Positions 25,610 to 37,400 of a stretch of DNA of 64,000 nucleotides are shown piece by piece. The position numbers were made by a program, and so were the translations under genes. Each line of letters begins with the position of its first letter. The stretch's first letter is position 1. Source of the DNA: CAZSBG01 sp964605145 (lineage in GTDB: Bacteria > Zhuqueibacterota > Zhuqueibacteria > Thermofontimicrobiales > Thermofontimicrobiaceae); the NCBI GenBank assembly GCA_964605145.1, contig CAZSBG010000001.1, positions 1-64,000 on the forward strand, given 5' to 3'. A model generated the notes under the pieces. That model was not told where the DNA came from. It saw only the letters and a list, made by a program, of their open reading frames with translations, and ran no database searches.

Positions 25610-28297
25610 CTATTTTATTTTGATCATTTTATGCAGAACTGAATTCTCGCCACATTTAAACTGGATGAAAAACACACCGCTGGGCAATTCATTTCCATGT
25701 TCATTCCTGCCGTCCCACTGTATTTTATGCTCGCCCGGCTCAATATTTCCCAGGTGAAACTCCCTTACTTTGCGTCCAAGCATATCGAAAATCGTCACCG
25801 TGCCCTCACCGGCACTTGAATTTTGAAAATAAACCGTGGTGCTCGGATTGAAGGGATTGGGCACATTTTTCATTTTCACCGAAGAAGCCTGGTTTTCACG
25901 TTTATTGAAAACCAGTGTGGACTCATCCCATATCGATTCAGAATTATTCACTCGAAAATAATTCAGATATAATTTCGATGAACCGATATATGTTCTGTTC
26001 ACAACCTGAAATTGTAAATTAACCTGTTCTTCAATGCAATTCACCGGTTCCAGGCTGTACATTGCAATTTTCACATTACCTTTTGAATCATCATGATGGA
26101 TTATCTGAAAATTACTGCTAAATCCGGATTTTTCAACGCCGATAAAATCAAACAAATCAAAAGGGTACTCTATTTCAATATCGGCAGATATGACAGAATT
26201 ATAATTTTTTAGCTGAATTGGGAGAGAAAAACTTCTCTCGTTACTAACTTTCAGTTTGTCGGGTATAAGTGATTTTTTGATTCTTTGATTTGCCTTTGCT
26301 ATTGTAGAGTTAATTTGCCAGTTTCCATCAACATCTCCCATAATCCCGCCGGTAAAATTTACATTTTCCTTATCCGAATACAGATAATCGAAATAATGTG
26401 AGGGCGGTTCGAAAAACCAATTCCCGGCTTTAGAGGATGGAACCAGGTTCAGTCCAACTGCGTAATGGGCGATCAACGCAGCATCGTAACACTGGACCTC
26501 GCCATCTCCGTTCACATCCGCAGCCCGTTGTTGAAATGGATTCAGGGTCTCTAATCCCACAGCGTATCGGGCAGTCAGCGCAGCATCGTAAGCTGTTATG
26601 GTACCACTTCCAACATCCTCGTCTTTTTCTTTATTTGCCTCAATTGTCACATCATCACATGGTACAACCTGAATTTGATAATTACCATCCGTTTCCGTTT
26701 TTGCCTGATCGGTATTGGTATGGCTTAGCGTGACAGTTGCGTTTGGAACGGGTTTATCATTGAAATACTTCACATATCCATTAACAGACAACACCGTGTA
26801 ATGCCCCAGGAACAGATAAATTTCTCCAGCCCATTTTTTATTTTCGCTATTGAATGGCGCTGATGTGAGGATATCCGGACGGCCATCTGCATTAATATCA
26901 CCGGCAGAACTGACTCCCCATCCGGCACAATGGATGGTATCTTCCCCGACAAAATAGGTCTCGATTCCTGACAAATGTACATTTCTTTGCCATCCCCCGG
27001 ACTTGCCCTTTACAATATAAGCCTTGCCCCGGTGATATTTTCCCCCGCTGTAATATCGCGCGCCAATCATAAAATCGTTGTACCCATCGCCGTCAAAATC
27101 ATTGATCCCGGCAATGGAGACACCGGAGTGCTGAGTCGATCCTTCTCCCAAATATGATGCATCAGCCTGGGAAAGATGATAGTGAGACATGGACCAATCT
27201 TCCCTGCCAAATATCAGATGCGTTTTTCCGGCATCGTTGTTGATTTGCAATCCTGAAATTAAAAAATCATCGATCTGGTCGCCATTGACATCGCTTACAC
27301 CCTTCACCTGCCAGCCTGAATCATCTTCTTCCGGATTCTCAGGAAGGAATGTCACGTCTGCATCGTTCAAATCAAATTCTTCGCCCCAATCCATTTCGGT
27401 TCGTCCAAACAGGAGGAACACTGTCCCAATTCCGGAAGCCCCAATGGCAAAATCAGGAATTCTGTCGTTATTCACATCTCCGACCCCGGAAACAGCACTT
27501 CCCACGATGGCTTCATCCGCAGGATATGTGAATGATGCCACCGCTGCATCAACGACATCTGAACCTTTCGGGTATCCTTCAGCGCTGCCGGGAATCAGGT
27601 ACACTTTGCCCTGCCATGAATACTGCATATCCTTGAAAGCAGCGCTGCAAAGTATTTCATCATACCCGTCCTGATTCATATCTTCGACAAAAGACACCGC
27701 ATACCCAAATTGATCCAGATTGCTTTGCCCCAATAAAACCTCGTCTGCGCCATCTTCCAGAACAAAATCCATCCCCCAGTCGGCTTCAGTTTTTCCCAGA
27801 ACTATGTACGCTTTTCCCGGAAAGGGGGGAACACGATCCCAGTTTCCGGGCGCGCCGATAATAAAATCGCTCAATCCATCGCCATTGAAATCCCCACCGC
27901 CATCGACATTATAACCGACAAAATCGTATTCCTGTTTGCCACAAAATAAAGCGCTCGCTGCATCCCCCACCATCATATTCAATCCCCAGTCAATATACGA
28001 TTTGCCCAAAAACAGGTAAACGCCGCCGGAATTCCAGCCATGCTCGTGATGATGATAACCGGCCACGAGAAAATCATCAAATCCATCCCCGTTCACATCG
28101 CCTGCTCGCGATAAGTAATACCCAAGCCTTCCCATGTGTAACTCGCCGTAAAAGGAAGAATTTGGAGACAATCTCTCCAACGGCATCAAACTTGGTTCAA
28201 ACCCATTCTGCGCAAATAAACATGCTGGAATAACTGCAAAACAGAATATCAAGAGAAGCAAGAAAAGTTGACTAAAACCTTTTTGAGATTTTGACAT
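25610..28297 (-). CDS. T9SS-exported FG-GAP propeller protein with dockerin-like and cohesin-like domains
   Basis: An 895-residue secreted protein. Signal peptide (1-29); about seven FG-GAP / integrin-alpha-type repeats (about 45-490), each with DVNGDGYDDFLVAG-like calcium loops; carboxypeptidase-regulatory-like domain (about 495-555); dockerin-like pair (about 565-625) with YDAALTARYAVGL and ADVNGDGEVQCYDAALIAHY, the second loop having the full D-N-D-G calcium pattern and the first degenerate; a cohesin-like domain (about 685-800, RSFSLPIQLKNYNSVISADI ... EEQVNLQFQVV); T9SS type A tail (about 810-895, PNPFNPSTTVYFQN ... HKMIKIK). AAGGAA precedes the ATG. It is in an operon with the 887-aa paralogue upstream (26 bp) and the minimal cohesin downstream (8 bp). 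Confidence 0.85.
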   Translation of the reverse strand: MSKSQKGFSQLFLLLLIFCFAVIPACLFAQNGFEPSLMPLERLSPNSSFYGELHMGRLGYYLSRAGDVNGDGFDDFLVAGYHHHEHGWNSGGVYLFLGKSYIDWGLNMMVGDAASALFCGKQEYDFVGYNVDGGGDFNGDGLSDFIIGAPGNWDRVPPFPGKAYIVLGKTEADWGMDFVLEDGADEVLLGQSNLDQFGYAVSFVEDMNQDGYDEILCSAAFKDMQYSWQGKVYLIPGSAEGYPKGSDVVDAAVASFTYPADEAIVGSAVSGVGDVNNDRIPDFAIGASGIGTVFLLFGRTEMDWGEEFDLNDADVTFLPENPEEDDSGWQVKGVSDVNGDQIDDFLISGLQINNDAGKTHLIFGREDWSMSHYHLSQADASYLGEGSTQHSGVSIAGINDFDGDGYNDFMIGARYYSGGKYHRGKAYIVKGKSGGWQRNVHLSGIETYFVGEDTIHCAGWGVSSAGDINADGRPDILTSAPFNSENKKWAGEIYLFLGHYTVLSVNGYVKYFNDKPVPNATVTLSHTNTDQAKTETDGNYQIQVVPCDDVTIEANKEKDEDVGSGTITAYDAALTARYAVGLETLNPFQQRAADVNGDGEVQCYDAALIAHYAVGLNLVPSSKAGNWFFEPPSHYFDYLYSDKENVNFTGGIMGDVDGNWQINSTIAKANQRIKKSLIPDKLKVSNERSFSLPIQLKNYNSVISADIEIEYPFDLFDFIGVEKSGFSSNFQIIHHDDSKGNVKIAMYSLEPVNCIEEQVNLQFQVVNRTYIGSSKLYLNYFRVNNSESIWDESTLVFNKRENQASSVKMKNVPNPFNPSTTVYFQNSSAGEGTVTIFDMLGRKVREFHLGNIEPGEHKIQWDGRNEHGNELPSGVFFIQFKCGENSVLHKMIKIK

Positions 28298-28322
28298 TCA
28301 GAATTCCTTTTTATCGGGCCAA

Positions 28323-30986
28323 TTATTTCATGAAAATGACTTTAACGTGCTGCGTTCCTGTTGGGAAAATTGCCTTGCAAATGTAAACACCCGAACCCAT
28401 TTGATTCCCGTATTCATCCTTTCCATCCCATTGCAATTGATATGACCCGGGTGATAATTCTTCATCGACTAATTCTTTGACTGTTCTTCCAAGCGTATTG
28501 AAAATTTCGATCTGCACATTACCTTTTTTGGCAATATGGAAAGGAATAGTTGTAAAATTGTTTAACGGATTTGGATAATTCTGTTTCAGGAGAAAATGAT
28601 CAGGCAATTCAGAAACTTGTGAAGTTTTAATTTCAAAGGAATTCACCCGCAATGATCGATCGTTGAATAATAATTTCTCAAAATTTATATGAGTCGCGCC
28701 GGAAAAATTCCGCTTCGCTCTGAATACAAGCTCAAGGCATTTGTCGTTAATTGTCTGCCCCGTGATTGAAAATCCGCCGCAAATAAGTTGATTTCGTTTA
28801 TGATCATTAATTTCAATACTGAAATGTTCAGTCAATGAAGATTTTTTTAATCCAATGAATTCCAGCGCTTCTGAATCGTAATTCATTTTCAAATCAAATG
28901 AGAGCAAATCAATATTGTCCGGGATGGCGATTGGAATCGAAAATTCCTGGTCCGGCTCAACAATTTTTTCGGAAACCTGCATCGTGATTAGTGAGTATTT
29001 TTTCAGACCGGAATCAGGCTGAACCCAGCTTACATCCACATCACCCACGATATATCCCTCATAATCCTGATCATTAGTGTCATTATCGACGCTATAGTAT
29101 GTCATGCTCTCGGGCATAAAATGCCACTCTCCTGCATGCGAGCCCGGAAGCGGAGGCAGCTCAACCGCATATCGGAGCGCGTTTGCTGCATCGTACATAT
29201 TAACTTGAGCATCGAGATTGACATCTGCGGCTTCGGTATTGACAGAATCAGGCAGATTTAGATTCACGGCGAATCGTGCAATGAGCGCTGCATCATACGA
29301 GGATATTGAAGATCCAACATGCTGGCTATTTTCTTTTGAAATAAAAATCTGATGGGTACTTTGGCCCGGAACTTCCAGTGAGTAGTTACCGTTCCAGTCT
29401 GAAATCGCATGCACCGAAGAATCACTAATGGAGTGAACGAAAGCCCCTGGAATAGTTTCATTGGATAGAAAATAGTTGACCTTCCCGGAAATGTAATATG
29501 GAATCCGCTGACTGGCAAAAAGGTACACTTCACCGCTCCACTGCTGAACTTCACTGTTGTAGGGTGCAGAAATCACATAATCGGCATATCCATCGCCATC
29601 GAAATCCCCGGCCGGAGACACGGCAAATCCAACATAATTGGTATCGCGTTCTCCCACGAAAAAATTATCAACATCTCTCAGTCTTACATCTTTTTGCCAT
29701 CCCTCGCTTTTGCCTTTGATGAGATAAGCTTTGCCCGCATCCGGGCCATTATGGTCATTATACCAGGCACCAATCAAAAAATCATCAAAACCATCCATGT
29801 CCACATCCCCGGCTGTGGAAAGCCCCCAGCCCGCGTAATCAGTTGCTGCTTCGCCAATATAGGATGCATCACCATTTTCGAGGCTGAATTCACTTTCTGC
29901 CCAGCCGCCATCTTTGCCAAACAGTACATAGACCTTACCGGAAAGGTCTCCGCTCTGGTTATTATGAATGGCTGATATGAGCACGTCATCAATTCCATCG
30001 CCATTTATATCACCCCCGGGAGCGACACGCCAGCCGATACCCTCATCACTTCCTCGATCTCTTCCATACAACGTCAGATCTGCGTTTCTCAAATTGAAAT
30101 TCGAACCCCAATTTGGTGAGGTTCTTCCATAAAGAACAAAAATTCGACTGGTTCCCAAAGACCCGATCGCCAAATCCGGACTGCCATCGTTGTTGATATC
30201 ACCAATCCCGGCCACCGAATATCCAACTTTCGCGTCATCTCTATCGAAATAAAAGCTTGCCATCGAGTAGGCAAGATAATACCTGTCATTCCAGCTCCCG
30301 CCGTGACCCATCACTAAATATGCTTTGCCTGCGTCTTCACCAAAATCATCATTGAAGGGCGCGCCGCAGAGAAAATCATCATATCCATCTTCGTCCAGGT
30401 CGCCGACATAAGCAACGGACAAACCGGCCAGATCCTGTCCATTCTCTCCTTCAAAATATGAATCCCGGCTATTGGCAAGGTAAAAATAATTGCCCCAGCT
30501 CGCACTTGAATCGCCAAATACAACATAAACTTTTCCTGGCCATCTTGGCTTTGAATCATTGCCGGCCGGCGCACCAATCAACATATCATCCAGGCCATCG
30601 CCATTCAAATCACCATTGCACGCGACCGAATATCCCGCTGCATCGTAAGATGATCCGCCTAAAAATCGTGCATCAGCGTTGGACAGACTTGTATTCAATC
30701 CAATGTCCAATCGAGGTCTGCCCAAAATCAGATATACTGCGCCGGCATCATATCCGACAACGGCATTGTGAAAGGTTCCGATTAAAAAATCATCATAACC
30801 GTCACCATTGACATCACCGCCTCCATCCAGTGCGTAACCGATTCGTTCAACATAATGAAGCCCGAGAAACGAAGCCGATGGTATTAAATTCCCTGCATCA
30901 TTCTGAATTAAGACCTGACCAAATGAATTTGATGCAAAAATCACTGTGAAAAATAATATCATACTTAAAATTACAATTCGTCTCAT
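28323..30986 (-). CDS. T9SS-exported FG-GAP propeller protein with dockerin-like and cohesin-like domains (paralogue)
   Basis: An 887-residue secreted paralogue of the 895-residue protein, with the same order: signal peptide (1-24); FG-GAP repeats (about 35-500, for example GDVNGDGYDDFLIG and AGDFDGDGYADYVI); carboxypeptidase-regulatory-like domain (about 500-555); dockerin-like repeats (about 560-625, SYDAALIARFAVNL and ADVNLDAQVNMYDAANALRY, the latter with Asp/Ala for the usual DG); a cohesin-like domain (about 685-795, EFSIPIAIPDNIDLLSFDLK); T9SS type A tail (about 800-887, KQNYPNPLNNFTTIPFHI). It is the first gene of the three-gene cohesin/dockerin operon; GAGGC precedes the ATG. Propellers of this type often bind glycans or proteins with calcium. 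Confidence 0.85.
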   Translation of the reverse strand: MRRIVILSMILFFTVIFASNSFGQVLIQNDAGNLIPSASFLGLHYVERIGYALDGGGDVNGDGYDDFLIGTFHNAVVGYDAGAVYLILGRPRLDIGLNTSLSNADARFLGGSSYDAAGYSVACNGDLNGDGLDDMLIGAPAGNDSKPRWPGKVYVVFGDSSASWGNYFYLANSRDSYFEGENGQDLAGLSVAYVGDLDEDGYDDFLCGAPFNDDFGEDAGKAYLVMGHGGSWNDRYYLAYSMASFYFDRDDAKVGYSVAGIGDINNDGSPDLAIGSLGTSRIFVLYGRTSPNWGSNFNLRNADLTLYGRDRGSDEGIGWRVAPGGDINGDGIDDVLISAIHNNQSGDLSGKVYVLFGKDGGWAESEFSLENGDASYIGEAATDYAGWGLSTAGDVDMDGFDDFLIGAWYNDHNGPDAGKAYLIKGKSEGWQKDVRLRDVDNFFVGERDTNYVGFAVSPAGDFDGDGYADYVISAPYNSEVQQWSGEVYLFASQRIPYYISGKVNYFLSNETIPGAFVHSISDSSVHAISDWNGNYSLEVPGQSTHQIFISKENSQHVGSSISSYDAALIARFAVNLNLPDSVNTEAADVNLDAQVNMYDAANALRYAVELPPLPGSHAGEWHFMPESMTYYSVDNDTNDQDYEGYIVGDVDVSWVQPDSGLKKYSLITMQVSEKIVEPDQEFSIPIAIPDNIDLLSFDLKMNYDSEALEFIGLKKSSLTEHFSIEINDHKRNQLICGGFSITGQTINDKCLELVFRAKRNFSGATHINFEKLLFNDRSLRVNSFEIKTSQVSELPDHFLLKQNYPNPLNNFTTIPFHIAKKGNVQIEIFNTLGRTVKELVDEELSPGSYQLQWDGKDEYGNQMGSGVYICKAIFPTGTQHVKVIFMK

Positions 30987-31418
30987 AGATAGCCTCTTTG
31001 CTCAAATTATCGCTGCAGTATTTTAATAAGCAACAAATTTGTTATCATATACCTTAATTAATTACAAAACTAAATCGGTATTATTAGAAATTAATACCGA
31101 CAAATTAAGTAAGTTGAGCAAAAATTATTGCTCTCAATTTTAGAAATACAACAATCTCTGATTCTGAAAAACAGAATGCAGAGATTTATCTTTCAGGGAA
31201 GTTTTGATTTCGGGAGTAAACTTTGGGCATGAAAAAGAATATTGCATTCCGGTTATTTTAATATATTCCTCCCATCGCTGAAACCGAAAATTATTACAAT
31301 AAAAACAAATATAACATCAAGCAGGTTGAATATATGATTAGAGGATCGAAAATTAAATTTCCTCATGGCGCATCAGCTTATAATCTAAATGAATGATACA
31401 GCCTTATACAAACAAAGT
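30987..31418. other. 430-bp intergenic region with several stem-loops
   Basis: No gene is supported on either strand. Three inverted repeats stand out: CGGTATT/AATACCG at 31076-31099, GAGCAA/TTGCTC at about 31115-31132, and a long stem at 31153-31186 (AATCTCTG-ATTCTG with CAGAAT-G-CAGAGATT, one bulged base). They lie in the likely 5' leader or promoter region of the FG-GAP operon. No known riboswitch is recognised. Confidence 0.5.
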
Positions 31419-31450
31419 GAGCGGAGCCCCCAACGAGAGAGGCTCCGCTC
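31419..31450 (-). terminator. GC-rich stem-loop terminator after the giant adhesin
   Basis: A perfect 10-bp stem, GAGCGGAGCC with GGCTCCGCTC, around a 12-base loop, 7 bp after the stop at 31458. On the minus strand it is followed by a T-rich but interrupted tail (ACTTTGTTTG). Confidence 0.8.
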
Positions 31451-31457
31451 TAACTGG

Positions 31458-34400
31458 TTATCGCAATAGTACCATCTTCTTTGTTTCCACATACGCGCCC
31501 GTTACCATGCGATAATAATATATCCCGGAAGACACCGCCACACCACTGTTATCAAGTCCATTCCAGACAATTGAATGATACCCGGCCTTCTTCACTTCAT
31601 CAACCAGTGTTCTCACTTCCTGCCCCATGATGTTGTAAATTTTCACACTGATTCGAACTTCTTCCGGAAGCTGGTACTCAATATTCGTTTTTGGATTAAA
31701 CGGATTGGGATAATTCTGCTGCAAATCAAATCGTTCCGGCCTGGTCACAAAAATTGTAATCGGATCATGTTCGGTGCGCTGACCATTGTAAGCAACGTCT
31801 TCCAACTTATAATAATAGGTCGCGCCCACATCAACATTCTGATCCACATAATCATACATTTTTGAACCATCGGATTTAATCAATCCAGAATTGATCTGAC
31901 GATATGCATTTTCTGAAGCTTCACGTCGGAGAACATTAAATCCTGTATGCGCAATCTCGGAAGCAGTTTCCCATCGCAAAGCAACGCCTTGCCGCTTAAC
32001 GATATGGCCGGAAAAGCTTGCCAGTTCCACCGGTGTTTTCACATACATTTCCCAATCCCGTTGAATGGTATCATGTCCATCAGAGATTTTCACCACGATG
32101 TAATGGGTACCGAGTTCCTCGTCAGCCACATAGAAATCATAAAACGTTTGTGAACCGACCAATAAATCGTTATCATACCATTCATACGTTAAATCATCAT
32201 AATCCGGATCAGAAACCTGAACGATGAATCGATACGTTTCACCGATGCTCTTGTGACCGACGACTTTATGATTCGCTGGTTCAAAGTATTGAATCTGCGG
32301 CATTCGGTTCACGTTCGTCACATCAATTGTCACGGGTTCATCATCAAATCCGCCGTTGCCGTCCCAAGCCATAAAATGAATGATATGTTTGCCTGACTGC
32401 AGGTAACTCGGTGTCCAGCTAAATTGCTTCGAACCCAATGAATCGAACGACGCGCCGGTCGGCAAGTCTCTGATACCGTACTGAACTGGATCGCCGTCAT
32501 CATCTGTGGCATTCACCGTAAATGTGATGTTTTGATTTTCCTGAAGCTCTGCATCATCAATGGAATCGAACATTGGATATTTATTGATGACTCCAGTGGC
32601 CTGAAATTCTTTCGGTGAACCGGAAAGTCCATTATTAATTGCCCAGACTTTATAATTATTTCCGGTAACCGAACCTAACTTAAACCGTGCAGAAGCAACT
32701 CCATTTTCATCGGTATACACCGCTGGACCATCCAACAATTGCCCTGTTCCTTCGGTGACCACGAAGGATATGGAGGTGTTTTGACCACCCGCCGGATTAC
32801 CATATTGATCCAACACAACGACTGACAATGGATATACCAGTTCCCGATCTACAGTGCCTTCCTGGTTATTTCCTTGATAAATTTCCATGGAAACAGCCGA
32901 TGAAGCAACAGCATACACTTTGAACTTCACACCATCGCCTATCAATCCGGGCGCCGAGGCCATCACCTGAATTTCTCCGACAGTCGTCCCAATGTTAATG
33001 TTAACGGATGCAATACCGTCTGCACCACTTTCTACAGCGCCTGATCCATTCACCGTCGCATCGCCCTGAATAACCGAGAAATTGACGGTATAACCAGCGA
33101 CTGCATTATCGAAAATATCCGTAACTTTCACCTGGATTCCACTGATCTGGCCACCAACTCCACCAGTCTTTCCTTCGCCCGACCATTTTACGATTTTTGC
33201 TGCCTCACCTGCAACACCTTGTGCAGTAAAACCCTGTGGTGAACCGGACAAACCGGTCGCCTCTGCGGAGACAACGTTTGATCCTGCCAATTTTCCAAGA
33301 GTAAATACACGGCTTGCATTTCCAAATGCATCCGTTCGAATTTCAATCTGCGAAGCACCATTGAAATTGCCGCCGCCAAACGATACTTTGTATTTCACAG
33401 GGTGGTCGAAAATCGGATTGTCACTATTATCCACAACCCGTGCGATAAACGGTTTTTCAAGTAGCAGTCCTGCTGTGCCTTGTTGACCATCCCCATCGAT
33501 TTTCTTCAACGTGGTCGCAGTGCTTGGATACGCAGTGGCTATGTAATCGACACTACCAGAAATGCCGCTTGCCGTCGCTTTGGCCCTGTTCACCTCTTCA
33601 GATAATCCAAGTATCCACGTCGAAGATGCCACACCATTTTCATCTGTTTTGACGGGCTGATCTTCATAGACAGAGCCGCCACCAATATACGCTTCAAAAT
33701 ATACATCATAATTTGCAATGGGATTTCCATTTCTGTCGGTCACCCGTGCTTTTAATGGATCTTTGAGTGCTGTGCCAAAATTCCTGCTCTGGTTCGTTCC
33801 TGCAACGTATCCAATAGCATGCGCTCCCAATGGAGTGAACGTCACGCGGGCAGAATCCAGCAGATCAATGCCATCCGAAATATTTCTTATCGTGATAATT
33901 TTTTCTTCCGCTCGTGTCGATGCGAGAGAGGCTGTTGCCTGACCATTGGAATTTGTCAATTCTGTAAACGGCGTGGGAATATTCCCTGAGCCTGTTGTAA
34001 AGAACGCTAACGCCTTGCCTGCAATTTTATTATTATAGTTATCCATTAAAGTGACAGTTATAGTTGACTTGGATGTGCCATCAGCAGGAACCGGGCTCGT
34101 TGCGTTTACCATGGAATTCTCAGCGCTGACAGAAGATGCCTTTGTTTCAATCTGAAATGTCTTTGGCGAACCGCTTAATTCCGGACCATTCCATGAACGT
34201 GCCCGAACAATGTTCGTCAATCCTGCCACCGGTCCCGGGTAGTAATAAACTTCGGAAATACCATTTGCATCCGTGGGATCAGTCTTGATGGAATCGCTCA
34301 GGTTGTTAAATGTCCCATCACCCTGAATGACGATCCACTGTACCTGATGTTCTGCCACAGGATTGCCGGCATTATCGGTTACCTTGACTCGGAATGGCCC

Positions 34401-37400
34401 ATCTAATTTTTCCCTGACAGGGCTGACCGGCTGCCCGTTCCCGGTAACATATTCCAGGTTTTTGGCAGCGCTTGCCCGGCCCGAAGCAAAGAATGTCATG
34501 GGAGAATTGACCAGATTGTCTGTTGTGCCAGGTTTAAAAGAAACCACTTCCACCGAATTATTATTTTCACCCGAAGCCAGGCCCAGCGTAAGAATTGCCC
34601 GCGCTTCACCATTGCCATCGGTATTTTTCGTGACCGTATTCAATGTTTCACCATCGAGCGTCCCATTGCCAGTCATGACCGTAAATTTCACAGGATGGCC
34701 GGTGTATGGATTGCCCAGTGCATCCACCACTTTAACGATAAACGGATTCTCAAGCGGGTTTCCAACCACAGCGGACTGGTAATTCCCATCCACGTACTTT
34801 AACTCATCCGGTGCGCCAATTGTAGCTGATGCAGTGTACGTAATTGGTGATCCGTTTAGATGGGATTCGCCACCGGCGTTTTTTTCTATGAGGGAGATGT
34901 CATCGATATAAACAGTATAATTATTGCCAACTATAAAGAAGTTCATTTTATCTTTAGGGATTTTTGTTGCCGAAGCTCTAGTAGTAAAAATCAAAGAATA
35001 TTTCTTATATGAATTGGTTACTGAGTATGTGTCCAACCACAGAGCTCCACCATTTTCCCATGAACCGTCTGGTTTTAAATTGTAACCATCAGAGTCACCT
35101 ACATGCCCTCTCAATCTTTCCCCACCGAATAATCCTTTTGCCCAAAAAGATATTTCATAACTTGTGCTGCCTTTTATAGTTATATCACTTTCATTGTGAA
35201 TGTTCGCTTCACTACTCGTCGCGCCGGTAATTAATTTTGCGCAACTACCCGACCTTGAGTTTGTTTGGTCCTCAACTACCTGGTTTCCAGTTGTTATTAA
35301 TATTGCCCACCCAACTGGCTTTCCCCCACTCCACTCATCCAAGCTACCATTTGTCAGAATCTCCAAACCGGATCTATACCCGGCCGCTTCCACTACATTG
35401 TTATTCGTACCTGGCAATGGGCCAAGCGTCAGTGTAGTCTGGGCAATTTTTTCACTGTTCGTCTGTACCGTGATTGTAGAATCTCCATTGAAATTGCCAT
35501 CCCCTTGCTTCACAGTATAAACCACAGGAAAATCTGGAATGGGATTGCCCAACGCATCGATAATTTCCGCTTTGAATGGCTGGGGAAGAGGCGATCCCAC
35601 CGTACCACTTTGCCCATCTCCATCCACATAATGAATGGCATCCACATCAGCGACATTCACGACAAAAGTAATCGGTGAGCCGGTCAAACCATCAGCCCGC
35701 GCTTCCACCTCACTGCCCATGCCCGGCAGCCTGCCGTTAACAAGTTCCACTTTTGAAATACCATTGCTATCCGAGTTTTTAACGATCTCTGTCAATCCAT
35801 CGATGGAGCCTTTATTGACCCCGGTGCAGGTCCATGTCACCGGATATCCGCCGACAGGATTGCCATAATTATCCAGAACTTTCACCTTTAATGAGTCTTC
35901 CAATGGCCATCCGGCAGAACCTGTTTGATTATTTCCATCCACGTACGTTATTGTTGTTACCATACCGGAGGTGGCCTGGAATATCACTGGTGACTCTTCC
36001 AGGGGTGTTCCACCGGCCTCAGCCGTGGCCCAGACTTCATTGACGACGCCGGATTCAGGGCCAAGAATGAGCGTAACTTCAGCCAATCCGCCAGCTTCGG
36101 AATACCATGGCCCACTTGACACAAACGAACCACCGCCATTTTTAATTTCAAAAACGACCTCATGACCAACGATTCCATTATCATATTGATCTGTTACTTT
36201 CACAACAAACGGCGCACCCAGGGGCATACCGGCCGCTCCGGTCTGCGAGTTCCCAGAATGATATTTGATCGCGTAAGCTGTGCCTGGATTTCCCGTCGAC
36301 GTAAACGTTTGGGGTGATCCACTCAGCGGCTGACCACTTTTTTCGGCGGTGGCGACAACCGTATTTGTTCCCGCCGCCGATCCCAACTGTAATCGTACTT
36401 TTGCGTACCCGTTATTATCCGTAAGCACGTCCATTTCAGAAGCCATGGTCCCTTCAATTAAATTCGGCGCTGATCTTTTTGATTTTTCCACTTTAATCGC
36501 GTCAGAAAATTCCATGCCGGCACTTGCCGCCGGACTCAACGATCCCCCTCCGCCAGTTATCTGGAAATGGACATTGTGATTTCGAACCGGTTGGCCTGTA
36601 TTATCGGTCACACGAACCTGGAGTGGAGTGGGTAGTGTTGTATTTACAACCCCGGATTGACCATCTCCTCCTGTAATTCCCAAATTCTCCGCGATACCGG
36701 AGGTCGCGGTTGCTGTAAATGTGACAACAGGTAATCCGGGATAACTCACCTGAACCTGGTTATTGGAACTTTCAGTCCCTAATGTCAGATAAGATATCGC
36801 CTTTCCCTGTTCATCTGTTGTAACAACATGCGTTAAATCACCATTGGATAATCGCCCGTTACCCGCTGTTACCTGGAACGTGACATCATAACCATACGCG
36901 GCATTTCCGTATTCGTCGGTTAGAGTCACTTCAAATGGATTGTCAAGTTGTTGACCGCCGACCCCTTCAACCGTTGTGGGAGGTGTTGCAACCATTAATT
37001 TGGGGACATCCGGATTTCCGGTAACCGTAAAAATCTGGGGTGAACCGGTTAGGTTATAACCTGGAACACTTACCTGAACCTCATTTTCACCGGCGGTTTC
37101 ACCTAACGTCAGCAATCCCCGAGCGTATCCATCTGCATCTGTCGTATATTCAGGATATTCTTCTTTCCCTGAAGGCCAGAAACTGAAATTTCGGGAGAGA
37201 ATAATTTTATCAATTTCAACATTGGGACACCACCTTTGTGTGATGGTAATTTTATGGATTCCTTCGGAGAGATTCCAGACCTTATAGTCACCGCCTCCGC
37301 GCTCAGAAATCCACGACCAGAACCACGGGCCAGTTTGTCTCGGTATGTCCCAGGCACCAATGCTCAAATTGGTCGTGTCTAATGCCGGTGAATCATCTAT

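Noticed and set aside
25610..30986. Repeated GDVNGDG motifs considered as a recombination repeat array
   Set aside because: They are FG-GAP calcium loops of two beta-propellers and are explained by protein structure.
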